A DNA stretch of 64,000 nt, taken from the NCBI GenBank assembly GCA_918797485.1, contig CAKKNE010000003.1, positions 2,480,001 through 2,544,000 on the forward strand. The letters are read 5' to 3'. The position numbers and the translations under genes were made by a program. Below are positions 50,463-59,955 of this stretch, one piece after another. Each line of letters starts with the position of its first letter. The first letter of the stretch is position 1. Below the pieces are notes generated by a model, which did no database searches, was not told where the DNA came from, and was given only the letters and a program-made list of their open reading frames with translations. This DNA comes from Pelagomonas calceolata (taxonomy: Eukaryota; Sar; Pelagophyceae; Pelagomonadales; Pelagomonadaceae).

Positions 50463-51446
50463 TTAATCTCCTCCACCCCACGGCCGGGGCACGGGCATGC
50501 CGTCGGCGTCGATCTCGTTCATGCGCCTTACACCAGCAAGGCCCGCGTCGATTATCGCCTTGTTCACCGCGAGCGCGGCGGCCTCCTGATCATCAAAATA
50601 GCCGATGTGGCGCTTGACGGTGTTCGCATCATTATAAGTCGCCCGCCACTGCTTGCTCTGCTTGCGCGCCCAGGTCACGCCCCAGTACTTGGACTGTTGG
50701 GCCGCCGTCGGATCTCTGAGAGGGGGCTTCAGGGCCAGTTTCCCGTCGACGACCGGATTCACCTTGCGCACGCCTTCCAAGCCCGCCTCGCGAATCGCAT
50801 CATTATAGGCGTAGGCCGCCTCCTCCTCGTTCCCATAACGACCTACGCTCTTTCTTTTCCCATCACCATCGGTATACTGCGCCCGCCAGACCCTTCCTTT
50901 TCTATCCCACGTGACGCCCCAGTACTTGCTGACACCGTATTTCGTCACCGCGAGGGGATCAGGCGCTATGACCGACGCCTTGGCCCGCCGATGCGGCGCG
51001 CCCGGCGGCACGAGCACACCATGCTCGTCCACCGCATTCATCCGACGTCTACCCTCCAGGCCCGCGTCGAGCACCGCCTTGTTACGCGCGTAGGCCGCCT
51101 CGCGCTCGTCGTCGTACCGACCTATGGTTCGATCCTTGCCATCTAACTCGTTGAGAGTGACTTTCCACTTCCTCCTTTTTTCATCCCAGGCCACGCCCAC
51201 GAAACGACTCACCCTTTTAGCCCAGTCCTCGATGTCGTCTGAAGTGGCTTCTGAAGGCTCCTCCACGTCCTCCTCTTGAAGGGCCTCCGCGAGCTCCCGC
51301 CGTAACCGATCGACTTCCGATTCTACGACAGGGTCGCACCGTTGTGCGATGTATTGCGCAGATTCTGAGAGGGCGTCCTCGGCCTCCCTGTGTGGCACGG
51401 ACACCGTCGCGAAACTGTCTCCGTGCACTCGCGAGCGATGCGGCAT
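50463..51446 (-). CDS. Triple AP2-domain DNA-binding protein
   Basis: 327 residues with three AP2/ERF-type domains at about 82-135, 172-225 and 252-306. Each starts with SKYWGVTWDRK or SRFVGVAWDEK, continues with a W-containing strand (RVWRAQYTD) and ends with the helix EEEAAYAYNDAIREAGLEG. A glutamate-rich coil precedes them. Such tandem AP2 proteins are common in algae and act as putative transcription factors; some related domains occur in homing endonucleases, but no nuclease motif is seen here. The start lies only 16 bp after the stop of the upstream esterase gene on the same strand. Confidence 0.82.
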   Translation of the reverse strand: MPHRSRVHGDSFATVSVPHREAEDALSESAQYIAQRCDPVVESEVDRLRRELAEALQEEDVEEPSEATSDDIEDWAKRVSRFVGVAWDEKRRKWKVTLNELDGKDRTIGRYDDEREAAYARNKAVLDAGLEGRRRMNAVDEHGVLVPPGAPHRRAKASVIAPDPLAVTKYGVSKYWGVTWDRKGRVWRAQYTDGDGKRKSVGRYGNEEEAAYAYNDAIREAGLEGVRKVNPVVDGKLALKPPLRDPTAAQQSKYWGVTWARKQSKQWRATYNDANTVKRHIGYFDDQEAAALAVNKAIIDAGLAGVRRMNEIDADGMPVPRPWGGGD

Positions 51447-51462
51447 CGCGACGGACGCTGCG

Positions 51463-52368
51463 TCAGCACCTGAGGAACTTGGGGAAGAGCATAAAGTCGT
51501 GGAACATCTCCTCGTAGGTTTTGTGTGTGACTTCTGTGCCGGAGGCTTTCGCTGTTAGTGCTAGCGTCAAGGCATCAACATGCAACGTTTCCTGCTCTCC
51601 ACTTAGTATCATCATATCGTCGACGCCGGACGCGGTCAGAGCGAAGGCGTGGCGCGCGTCATTTTGTTCGTCGTTCACGTGTCTTGCCGGTTGTAACGAC
51701 GAAACGTCCAGAAAATCGCCGTCCGAAGATAATGACCGTTGCACATCCTTCGTCGGGTGATGCAGCAGGTAGGGGCACCAGAGCAGCACGCCCGCTGGTT
51801 TACTTGAGAGTTGTTGCGCCGCCCTTAGTGCTAAGTAAGCGCCGGCGGAATCACCAGCTAGCACGATCGGACCGGTCAGTTCATTGTACTGCCCGACGAC
51901 GTCGTTTACTGCATCAGCAATAGTGAACTCGGGCGCTCTTCTATATTTCGGCAATAAAGCCGTACACCCACCGGGCACGCGCGCGATCAGCGAAGCGACG
52001 GCTCCGCGATACGCGTGCGGGCTGCCCGCAAAGAAACCGCCGCCGTGGACAAAACAAATAGTGGCCTTCGATTCACTATCTCTAGGCGCGATGCGCACTC
52101 CACCATAGTCCGTCGTCGTCGCCTCGTGCGTGCTCCCTAAATGGGGGCAGCGCGCGTTGCCCCGTTCCATCAGCTCCTCGAAGAGCGTGCGGTTCCGCTC
52201 GACGTCGCCGCCGGCCCACCAGGGCGTCTTGCGGATGGCGTTTAGCAGTTGTTTTACGACGGGTCTCTGTTGTTTTTGTTCCGGTGGTGCCGTGCTGCTG
52301 CGGCGCAGGCTTTGGGCTAGCGCGCGGCGCAGCATCATTGGCTTCAGCAGCAGCGCGTGTGGCAGCAC
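51463..52368 (-). CDS. HSL-family alpha/beta-hydrolase (esterase/lipase)
   Basis: 301 residues. The oxyanion motif CFVHGGGFFAGSP and the nucleophile elbow AGDSAGAYLALRAA are those of the hormone-sensitive-lipase family; the other catalytic residues are likely Asp in LSGEQETLHVDAL and His in EEMFHDFMLFP. The N-terminus is basic (MLRRALAQSLRRSSTAPP) and could be a mitochondrial presequence. Compared with the family the last helix after FMLFPKF is cut short. A potential donor (ctcag/gtgctgac) at the very end leaves open that the gene continues into the next one. Confidence 0.8.
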   Translation of the reverse strand: MLPHALLLKPMMLRRALAQSLRRSSTAPPEQKQQRPVVKQLLNAIRKTPWWAGGDVERNRTLFEELMERGNARCPHLGSTHEATTTDYGGVRIAPRDSESKATICFVHGGGFFAGSPHAYRGAVASLIARVPGGCTALLPKYRRAPEFTIADAVNDVVGQYNELTGPIVLAGDSAGAYLALRAAQQLSSKPAGVLLWCPYLLHHPTKDVQRSLSSDGDFLDVSSLQPARHVNDEQNDARHAFALTASGVDDMMILSGEQETLHVDALTLALTAKASGTEVTHKTYEEMFHDFMLFPKFLRC

Positions 52369-52961
52369 TGATCAGCAATGTGGGTGCTGGATGAATCAGT
52401 CTTCGTCGCGTTCGCCTTACGCGCTGCTGCGAGCCGTCACTGCCAGCACAAGCCCTGGTGCTTTGCTGATGCGAACAGGTTCCCGCGCAGCGCTTCGTTG
52501 GCGCAAGCCAACTCAATAATCAGTCGAATGCAATAGTTAACGTAGGCTCAACGCAACTATGCGAGCCGCTGGGACGAGTTTTGTCGGCTGAAGTGCTTGC
52601 TAGTGTGTTTACAACGCTAGCGGAAAAAAAAGTGCCGACGACGGCACCGAGCGGCTGGCTCCTCATACCCACAGCGCTTGGATCTGAGAAAGCCCTCGAG
52701 CCACGCAAGGCTGCGCGTCGACGCCGAAGCGCCTCCGACTTGCGCACGGCTGCTGACCGGAACACGCCTGACCACCCGCAGCGGTAAAATAGCCGCGCGG
52801 AGAGCGCGCCATCGACGCGGGCCTCGAGGGCCGTCGTAGACTAAACGCCGTCGACGCCCGGGGTAGAATAAACGCCGTCGACGCGCGCGCATCGCCGCGC
52901 CGAGTCGCCGGTCGCAACCATTTGGCCCCGCACGCGCCAGCGAAGGGCGTTAAGCGCCGAC
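52369..52961. other. Divergent spacer of esterase and CLC genes, with dyad and small repeats
   Basis: 590 bp with both promoters. It holds a dyad copy and, closer to the CLC start, two tandem copies of taaacgccgtcgacgc (52842..52857 and 52869..52884) plus gcgccatcgacgcggg, which resemble introner core. No coding frame called. Confidence 0.5.
52599..52621 (-). promoter_or_regulatory. Dyad motif copy 13
   Basis: On the minus strand GCTAGCG, spacer TTGTAAACA, CACTAGC. 231 bp upstream of the esterase start and 340 bp upstream of the CLC start. Confidence 0.6.
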
Positions 52962-55391
52962 ATGTCCGAGCCCTACGCGCGCAAGGGCGGCGGCACGGCC
53001 CATGGCCGGACGCCCTACCGCCAAGTTTCGCAAGATGACACTGATGGTAGTGGCGTCAGAAGAGCAAGGCTCGCGACGTGGTCCAAGCTCCCCGAATCCC
53101 TCAACTTCACCACAGAAGAAAATGAAGTCTGGCGCACGAAGCACGCCCAGCTCCAGTACACGAACCGAAATAGGTGGTGGACGTCGCACAACGCCGTCGT
53201 GTTCAAACGGTGGGTCCTGACGTTTATTATTGGCGTCCTGGCTGGCTTAGTTGGTACATTTATTACGTTCTTCACTCGTAAACTAACCGACTACAAGTTC
53301 GAGAAAGTGCGACGCGTCATGGATGCGGAGGACGAGGGTACCTACCGAGGCTCTTCGTTCTTCTGCTACCTCGGCTTTAACTTATTATACGTCTCTGTCG
53401 CTATACTATGTGTATATATAGAACCGGTATCCGCCGGCTCAGGAATCCCGGAGGTGAAATGTTACCTTAATGGTATAAATGTACCTCGTATAGTACGAGT
53501 ACGCACCTTGTTCTGCAAGGCCTTTGGCGTACTCTTTAGTGTAGCCGCAGCGCTACCCGTGGGCAAGGAGGGCCCCATGATCCACTCTGGGAGTGTTATT
53601 GGTGCTTCACTGGCCCAAGGCACTAGAGGCCTGTTCGGTACATTGGGTGATACGCGAGTCTTAGAGTTTCGCAGTGACCCGGAAAAGCGGGACTTCGTCG
53701 CTTGTGGGGCCGCAGCAGGCGTCGCCACGGCCTTTGGGGCGCCGATTGGGGGTGTTCTGTTCGCCCTGGAGGAAGGCGCAAGCTTCTGGTCGACACAACT
53801 AACGTGGCGCGCGTTTTTTTGTGGCATGATCACGATCTATACGTTATATGTCGTACGGACATCGGAGGACCTGTGGGGCAGCGCCGACTCGACGAAGATG
53901 TTTTCCTTTGGCGAGTTCACTTATAAAACGTCAGACGGCAAGGCCAATTTCAGTGTGTGGGAGTTGTTGCTGTTCACGGCGCTGGGGGCGCTGGGCGGCC
54001 TGGCCGGGGCGCTGTTCAACCATTTGAACAAGCGACTGACGCAGTGGCGCATGCGGCACTGCGCGTCGAAGGCGCTGCGAGCTTTGGAAGCCTGGGCCGT
54101 CTGCGTCGTCTGCAGCACGGTCATGTACGTCGTGCCCTGCCTCTGGCGGCGGTGCACCCCCAAGCCGCTCGTACAAGTCACGTGGACGCAGTTCGAGAAA
54201 AACTTGGTCGAAGATTTAGTTCCGTTTGGCTGTCCCGCGGATTCCTACAACGAGGTGGCTTCGTTGTTTTTCACGGACTCCGACACGGCCATCAAGCAGC
54301 TGTTCCACTTTCGGGAGTCGGGCGTCTTCAATCAGGACGTCCAGACTTTTAGTTCATTAGCCATTGCTACCTTCTATGTACCTTATTTCTTGTGCGCGTG
54401 CCTGACGTATGGCATCGCCGTGCCCTCGGGCTTATTCGTACCTTCACTGTTGGGAGGAGCTGCTCTAGGTAGACTCGTCGGGCACCTCCTCCACCGATTA
54501 GACGCGCAGTCGGGCACCTTCGCGGACGCCGGCACGTATGCGCTCGTGGGAGCCGCCGCGGGCCTCGGCGGCATGGCGCGGATGACCATATCATTATGTG
54601 TTATTTTGCTCGAAGCGACGGGCAACATCTCGAACCTATTGCCATTAATGCTGGCGCTGATGGCGGCGCGCTGGGTCGGCAACGTTTTTAATGAAGGGTT
54701 GTATGATGTACATATCCACTTGAAGAAGATGCCGATTCTTGAGGAGGAGGTACCTGCTGCCGCTGCAGAGAGAACCGCGCACGCGGCCCAGGTCATGGCA
54801 GCGGACCCGGTCTGCTTCGCGCCTCTGGTCACGGTGGGCGACGCGTACGACGTCCTACGAAGCTGTCGGCACGCGTGCTTTCCCGTCGTCGCCGGCGGTG
54901 GCTCGACACAGCTCGCTGGTACGGTTTTACGTTCAACAATATGCATGCTCATCCAGCACCGGGCCTTCGGCGCGCCGGGCGACGACCCTACCTCGAGAAA
55001 TGACTTACGAACAAGAGCTCTCTCCCCGTTACTCTCGTCCGCGGTCTTCGAGCGGGCCTATCCGAGGTTCCCGACCGTCGATGAGTTAGACGTCTCGGAG
55101 ACCGATAGAGGGTGCTGGCTCGACTTGCGACCTTATGCCGACACGGGACCGGTGACGATCCAAGACTGCGCGTCGATACAGCGCACATATAGAGTCTTCC
55201 GCACGCTGGGGCTGCGCCATTTAGTCGTCGTCGACGCGGGCAATAAAGTGCGCGGCATCATCACGCGCAAGGACCTCGACCACCACACGCTTGAAGAAAG
55301 ATTAGCGTGGGCCGCGAACGAGGCCGAGAACCTCGAGAGCTTCTCGGTGGAAGCGCACCCGTCGACGATGGCGCGCTTCAGCGTCGCGTGA
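52962..55391 (+). CDS. CLC-family chloride channel or Cl-/H+ exchanger
   Basis: 809 residues without introns. Selectivity motifs are intact: GSGIPEVKCYLNG (Ser form, chloride rather than the Pro form of nitrate carriers), GKEGPMIHSGS with the gating glutamate, and GIAVPSGLFVPSLLGGAALG. Ten or more membrane helices lie between residues 80 and 600. Two CBS domains follow (FAPLVTVGDAYDVLRSCRHA and ASIQRTYRVFRTLGLRHLVV, GIITRKDL). The pattern is close to the CLC-6/7 and plant CLC-d group of endomembrane exchangers, so a vacuolar or endosomal role in acidification is likely. Confidence 0.93.
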   Translation: MSEPYARKGGGTAHGRTPYRQVSQDDTDGSGVRRARLATWSKLPESLNFTTEENEVWRTKHAQLQYTNRNRWWTSHNAVVFKRWVLTFIIGVLAGLVGTFITFFTRKLTDYKFEKVRRVMDAEDEGTYRGSSFFCYLGFNLLYVSVAILCVYIEPVSAGSGIPEVKCYLNGINVPRIVRVRTLFCKAFGVLFSVAAALPVGKEGPMIHSGSVIGASLAQGTRGLFGTLGDTRVLEFRSDPEKRDFVACGAAAGVATAFGAPIGGVLFALEEGASFWSTQLTWRAFFCGMITIYTLYVVRTSEDLWGSADSTKMFSFGEFTYKTSDGKANFSVWELLLFTALGALGGLAGALFNHLNKRLTQWRMRHCASKALRALEAWAVCVVCSTVMYVVPCLWRRCTPKPLVQVTWTQFEKNLVEDLVPFGCPADSYNEVASLFFTDSDTAIKQLFHFRESGVFNQDVQTFSSLAIATFYVPYFLCACLTYGIAVPSGLFVPSLLGGAALGRLVGHLLHRLDAQSGTFADAGTYALVGAAAGLGGMARMTISLCVILLEATGNISNLLPLMLALMAARWVGNVFNEGLYDVHIHLKKMPILEEEVPAAAAERTAHAAQVMAADPVCFAPLVTVGDAYDVLRSCRHACFPVVAGGGSTQLAGTVLRSTICMLIQHRAFGAPGDDPTSRNDLRTRALSPLLSSAVFERAYPRFPTVDELDVSETDRGCWLDLRPYADTGPVTIQDCASIQRTYRVFRTLGLRHLVVVDAGNKVRGIITRKDLDHHTLEERLAWAANEAENLESFSVEAHPSTMARFSVA

Positions 55392-55492
55392 GGAGTAAGG
55401 GGCTATCTATGTGAATTTCTAGAGTGGGTACCTAGTCACGGTGTGGAAAACTTACTGCGCTCCACAGGGGTAAACAAAAGCATGGAGGAGGT

Positions 55493-57357
55493 CTAGTATA
55501 GTTGCTGCTGCATCGAAAGGGCCGCGCGCGCAGATTGGTGCACGACGGTGGTGGTGTGATGATGGTGGTGGTGCACGACTATGGGGGCGGGCGGGGCGCT
55601 CGGCGGCGCCGTCACGATCTCTTTCACGTACTCGTACCGGCGCCGCTGGCAGATGGAATCGAGCCACACGCGGAAGGGCCAGGTGAGCAGCAGCAGGTTC
55701 GCGACCCAGTACCAGCCCGTCGAGGCGTATTTCGGCTTCGCCCCCGGGTACATCTCGACCTGTGTGGAAAACAAGTGAGTCAGGTTATCCAGTGACAACG
55801 TCGCCTCGATGGCGTGGACATCGCACAGACGCAACTACGGAAGCACGTCGCGTCGATGGCGTGGGGCGCCCTATATTTGATTTCCACACACATTCCTACC
55901 AAAAGCCGCTCCCGGAACTCGGGGAGCTCGAAATCTTGGGAGAAGTCGAAGTGTCGGTCCCGCCGATGGTGGCGGATGAAGCGCCGCTTGTACATGCCAA
56001 AATGCTGGCGCGTATAGTCGTCGCCGAACGTCCAGCGCTTGCCGAACTCGACCTTGGCGAGCAGCGTCGCCGGCCAGCGGTTGTAGGCGTCGCCGCCGCT
56101 GTCACGCACCCAGGAGTACTGGTACACGTGCGACGCCGCGTGCGTGTTCACGCGCACCTCCTTCGACCGCCGCACGCGCCGCTCGCGCCCGTGCTGGTCC
56201 TTAACTGTTTCCCACCAGTGATGCGTCTCGAAGTGGTAGCACTGGATTTTGAGCTTGATGATCGGGCGCGAGCGTTTCACCTGTTCGATGTGAGGCTTCA
56301 GCGCAGAGTCGCGCGTGAGGTTCCACAGGAATTTATGCGTGTCGGAGAAGCACAGGCACTCGGCGACGTAACAGACCAGCAGGATCCAGAACGCGTTATC
56401 CGACGCGTCTTCCTCGCGGCCATAGCTTCTCATGTTCCAAAAGTCAGCGCATTTCCCTTGGTACAGCCACGTCGCATTGCAGAAGGGCAGCGGCACGACT
56501 ATGATGAGTATGAGCACTGTCAGGGTGAGCGACTTCAAATGCGGGCTTTGGCCGCAACCGGGGCCACAACCGGCGCCTTGTTCGACTTGCTCCGCGACGG
56601 CCACGGCTTCGGCGGGCTGGCCCTCCGGGACGAGTGCTGGCTGCTCCACGTAGGCGGGCGGCGCGTCGTCGGCGGGTTTTCCGACACCGACGCCCGGCTC
56701 CACCACCATGCCCTCAGGCGTTGCGTCCTCGTCTTCCGTATTGAGGAACGCCGGTGTCGCGTAGGCGAACGCCTCTGTATCCGTAAACATCGGCTCCCAC
56801 GGGGGCGCGGACGGCGTCGGCGCCGGCTCGGGCGCCGGCGGCGCGCTCGGCGTTTCTGCAGGTAGCAAGGGATTGGCAATGGTAGTAGTGGCCTCGATGT
56901 CGGAAACAACAGGGACGGCGTCTGGCGCTTCGGCCAAGGTCCGGCCCGCCCAATGGCCGCTCTCCTTCGCGCAGACGCAGCCGACGATGCCGACCATCGC
57001 CGAGCACACGAGGTATATAATTATGAGCGTGCACAGGCCATCATATTCGTCCATGTACGTCGCCTCCGTGGATCCCGGGGCATAGCAGCAGCCCGTCACC
57101 ATAGTCACTCCCGGCCCACACTTATCCGGTGCGCTACACGCCCACGCCAGGTCGGTCTCGTAGGAGAATCCGTCGCTGCAATAGCCGGTGCCGGGGCACG
57201 CGCAGCAGATGCTCTGGCCTTTGCTGCTCTGGCCTTGCGCCCGGCACGCCTGGTCGTCGCGCTCGCGCGTGGGGTCGCAGCGGTCGTCTGTGAGCTTGGT
57301 GTAGGCATTGGCGTAGGCTAGGGACAGCAGGAGCCATAAGGCAGGGGCTGCCTTCAT
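55493..57357 (-). CDS. TMEM151-like membrane protein (2 exons)
   Basis: Exons 55900..57357 and 55493..55759 join in phase 0 to 574 residues. Start chosen at the Met opening a signal peptide (MKAAPALWLLLSLAYANA). A Cys-rich extracellular part (about 20-80) precedes a membrane helix (LIIIYLVCSAMVGIVGCVCA), then a Pro/Ala-rich loop, two more helices, and the conserved TMEM151 block RPIIKLKIQCYHFETHHWWE with HAASHVYQYSWVRDSGGD. After the introner joint comes the last helix GWYWVANLLLLTWPFRVWLD. The C-terminus has six consecutive histidines. Function of the family is unknown. Confidence 0.8.
55760..55891 (-). mobile_element. Introner, 132 bp, in the TMEM151-like gene
   Basis: Ends CTGTGTGGAAAACAAG and TATTTGATTTCCACACAC are inverted repeats. 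Two copies of the core tcgatggcgtgg lie inside. Flanking atctcgac and attcctac agree at five of eight positions. The intron is 55760..55899; donor gtaggaat is the duplicated copy, and the splice restores LLVEMYPGAK. Confidence 0.85.
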
Positions 57358-57787
57358 CGTGAAGATTCGATACTCTTGATGGATGGAACAAGGAGCTGCG
57401 GCTGCCCAACGTTCGGAGGCAGCCCAAGCATGCGTCCTGCGGCCGGAGAGATTATGCTGAGTGCGTGCGGGGTCGGCGCGCCGGGTTTTCTCTGCGAAAG
57501 AGCGAGACCTCTCACGGCACTCCCTCCGCCGCAACAAGAGGACGCATGCTGTAGCTCCGCTGCTTGCCCTCATCGAGCGGCAGTGCATACAGGACGCGGC
57601 TAATTGAGCACGGGCGCGTACGAGTAGGACGGACCATGGGTGCGATTCAGCGTGCTCAAAATAATCGAGCGAGACGCCGGAAGCGCTGCGCGGGGACGTC
57701 CGCCGGCCGTTCAGCAGGAATCCGCCAAATAGCAGCACCTAGACGACATCGGCGCGCGCGCAGGTCCTCCGCTGTTTTCCAAGATCA
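57358..57787. other. Divergent intergenic region, no gene seen
   Basis: Between the TMEM151-like start and the VDAC region. The frame of the TMEM151-like gene stays open far into it, but this part is Arg-rich and not protein-like. No dyad copy. The first exon of VDAC may lie here. Confidence 0.4.
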
Positions 57788-58777
57788 ATGAAGCGTGTGA
57801 TGACGTACGCACCAGTGTCCTGTCGCCACGGTACCGCGCGGCGCGCCGACTACGCAGCGCGCCGGCCACCGCCGGCCGCCGTCAGAGCGTGGCAAAAAAA
57901 ACTCACGCCACGGCCGCCACGCAAGGACGCTGTCGTGCCGCCGACCCGGCGCGCCGTCGGAACGCGTCAGAGAGACCGCGCCCGCACACACAACACCCAC
58001 CCTCACACCACACAGCTCATCGGCGACGACTACACGTCCAAAACCACCCTCAAAGTGAAGTGCGCCCCGAAGAGCGGCCCGCCCATCTCCTACACCATCG
58101 AGGACGAGGTCAAGCCCGACGGCGTCGCCGGCAAGCTCACGCTGAAATACGTCGAGCCGTCGACGGGCATCTCCTTCGACAAGGTCACGCTGAAGGGTAG
58201 CGCGTACGGCGTCGAGGCGTCGAAGACCGTGTCCGGCGTCAAGTGCAAGGCGAAGCTCGACCCGTTTGATGTCGGTACGCTGTCGGGCTCCGCGGAGCTC
58301 AAGGAGTCGAACTTCACGGCGACCTGCGGCGCGGACTCGAAGAAGATCGTGGGGAGTGCTACTGCAAGCCCTTTCGCTGGTGGTGTACTAGGCTTCAGCT
58401 TCGAGTACCCGACGGGCGGCGGCGCGCTGGCGCTGTCCGCGGGCGGCTCGGCGACGGTCCAGGGCGTCTTCGCGAGCTGCATCTACACGTCCAAGAAGGT
58501 CTTCAACTTCGGCTTGATGTTCGACGCGACCCCGGACATCACGGTCGCGGCGACGGGCGACAGCACGGGCCAGGACAGCGCCTGCGTCGGCCTCAAGTGG
58601 ATGTGCGGCTCGGCGCTGGCGGGCGTCACGTCGCTCGGCGTGAAGACGACGACGGCGGCGCTCAGCTTGGTCGCCGTCAAAAAGTTCGGCAAGGACGCGA
58701 CGCTGGCGGTCTCGGCCTCCTCGAAGTACGACGCGCCGGGCGCGCCGGCGTACGGCGCCCAGCTCACGATCGGGTGA
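57788..58777 (+). CDS. Mitochondrial porin (VDAC-like)
   Basis: The open frame is 329 codons. From DDYTSKTTLKVKC onward it reads as a VDAC/Porin_3 beta barrel: alternating strands such as ISYTIEDEVKPDGVAGKLTL, TATCGADSKKIVGSATASP and AALSLVAVKKFGKDATLAVS, ending in YGAQLTIG like the last strand of VDACs. The 75 residues before it are Arg/Pro-rich and unlike a VDAC N-terminus, which should be a short amphipathic helix. A good acceptor, caccacacag at 58015, lies exactly before LIGDDYTSKT, so a first exon upstream is likely and the listed start is only the frame's Met. Confidence 0.72.
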   Translation: MKRVMTYAPVSCRHGTARRADYAARRPPPAAVRAWQKKLTPRPPRKDAVVPPTRRAVGTRQRDRARTHNTHPHTTQLIGDDYTSKTTLKVKCAPKSGPPISYTIEDEVKPDGVAGKLTLKYVEPSTGISFDKVTLKGSAYGVEASKTVSGVKCKAKLDPFDVGTLSGSAELKESNFTATCGADSKKIVGSATASPFAGGVLGFSFEYPTGGGALALSAGGSATVQGVFASCIYTSKKVFNFGLMFDATPDITVAATGDSTGQDSACVGLKWMCGSALAGVTSLGVKTTTAALSLVAVKKFGKDATLAVSASSKYDAPGAPAYGAQLTIG

Positions 58778-58833
58778 GCGCTGTTTTCCCCCTTTGCCGA
58801 CCGTCCCCCCTCCCCGCGGTCTAACGATGCAAA

Positions 58834-59754
58834 CTAGTCTCTATAAAAACTGAAGAAGGAGATGTCGCCGCCGAGCCAGTAGAGCGCCGCGACGCATGGC
58901 GCGATGGCGAGAGCGAAGCAGACCACCACAAAGGCCGGCACGATCTGCGCAAAGGGCGCGCAGCCCGCCTTGCCGACGCGGTGCGCGACCATCGACGCCT
59001 CCGTCGCGAAGAGCGCAAACAAGCTCGTCGAGGACTCGAGCGTCTGCTGCGACGGGTGGAGCGCGCTGACTCTATCCCACCACGCACTGCTCCCCAGTCC
59101 GAACGCCACGCAGTCGGGGATGAAAATAGCACCCAACGTGCCGATCGCCACGAGCCCCGTGGCGCGCAGGGTTTCCGTTTCCGAGAGCTCGGGCCGCTCC
59201 GAGCCGTAGAGGCCGAGCAGCGTCAGCACGGGCGCGACCGCACCGTAGGCGAAGACGAGCACCGCCAGCGCCGCGCAGGGCGCGTCGTAGTCCGACAATC
59301 CGGGCGGGCACGCGGTGGAAGCACGTAAAGCGAGCCACGAGACCGCCAGGCTGTAGGCGCCCGCGAAGGCCGTCACCGTGGCATCATCAATAATGCCGCG
59401 CCGCTCGTTCGGCGAGATGTTGTATTTGGAAACGAGCTGCGCGACGGCCGCCGCGGCGGAGGCGGCGCCGAGCGCGACCGCCCAGCGCTCGGCGTCGACG
59501 TATGTCGTGTCGTATGCGCCGACGACGTTCGCGAGCGAGATGCGCCCGCCGACGGCCAGCAGTGCCATCGCTAACGCATCTCTCGGATTTGCGAGGGCTT
59601 CTGTGAGTGGTGGTCGGTTCGAGAGGTCGGCGGAGTCGGTGATGAGGTAGTCTGGTTGGGTTCGCAGAGGTGCGAGTCGTGGTCGGTCGAGTGAGAGTGG
59701 TCGTTGGTAGGCGTGGGCCGCGCAGGCGATCAGTGCGACTGAGAAACGGCCCAT
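58834..59754 (-). CDS. Polytopic membrane protein, probably plastid-targeted
   Basis: 306 residues from the Met of MGRFSVALIACAAHAYQRP, a signal peptide with an ASAF-like junction in which Phe is Tyr. Six to seven hydrophobic helices follow, for example DATVTAFAGAYSLAVSWLAL, ALAVLVFAYGAVAPVLTLLG, LVAIGTLGAIFIPDCVAFGL and FVVVCFALAIAPCVAALYWL. No family recognised; such proteins with 6-8 helices and no motif are common in heterokont plastids. Met at 59772 is an alternative start. Confidence 0.6.
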   Translation of the reverse strand: MGRFSVALIACAAHAYQRPLSLDRPRLAPLRTQPDYLITDSADLSNRPPLTEALANPRDALAMALLAVGGRISLANVVGAYDTTYVDAERWAVALGAASAAAAVAQLVSKYNISPNERRGIIDDATVTAFAGAYSLAVSWLALRASTACPPGLSDYDAPCAALAVLVFAYGAVAPVLTLLGLYGSERPELSETETLRATGLVAIGTLGAIFIPDCVAFGLGSSAWWDRVSALHPSQQTLESSTSLFALFATEASMVAHRVGKAGCAPFAQIVPAFVVVCFALAIAPCVAALYWLGGDISFFSFYRD

Positions 59755-59955
59755 GGTGTTTCCGGTTCGCATAGCTTTGGAGCGCTTGGCTGCCGTGTCC
59801 TCTGTGCACGCTGTGCAGGGTTGGCAAATGCTCGCACGAGTGCCAAAGTCGATACGGACTGGAGCCCAGGGCACAACCGCTAGTCGAATCAACCTCTCTA
59901 CTGGCACAATTGCTGCAATCCGGCTGAGCAATAGCCAAGTTTGCGCATGAGGCGA

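Noticed and set aside
50463-51446. Triple-AP2 gene as a homing-endonuclease relic
   Set aside because: Only AP2 domains are seen; no HNH or GIY-YIG motif, and tandem AP2 proteins are usual in algae.
55493-55600. Six histidines as sign of vector contamination
   Set aside because: Mixed codons, a continuing natural protein on both sides and an introner nearby in the same gene speak for genomic origin.
57788-58015. The first 75 codons of the VDAC frame as true N-terminus
   Set aside because: Arg/Pro-rich and unlike the amphipathic helix of VDACs; a good acceptor lies exactly before the barrel. The frame start is kept in the entry only because I could not find the real first exon.
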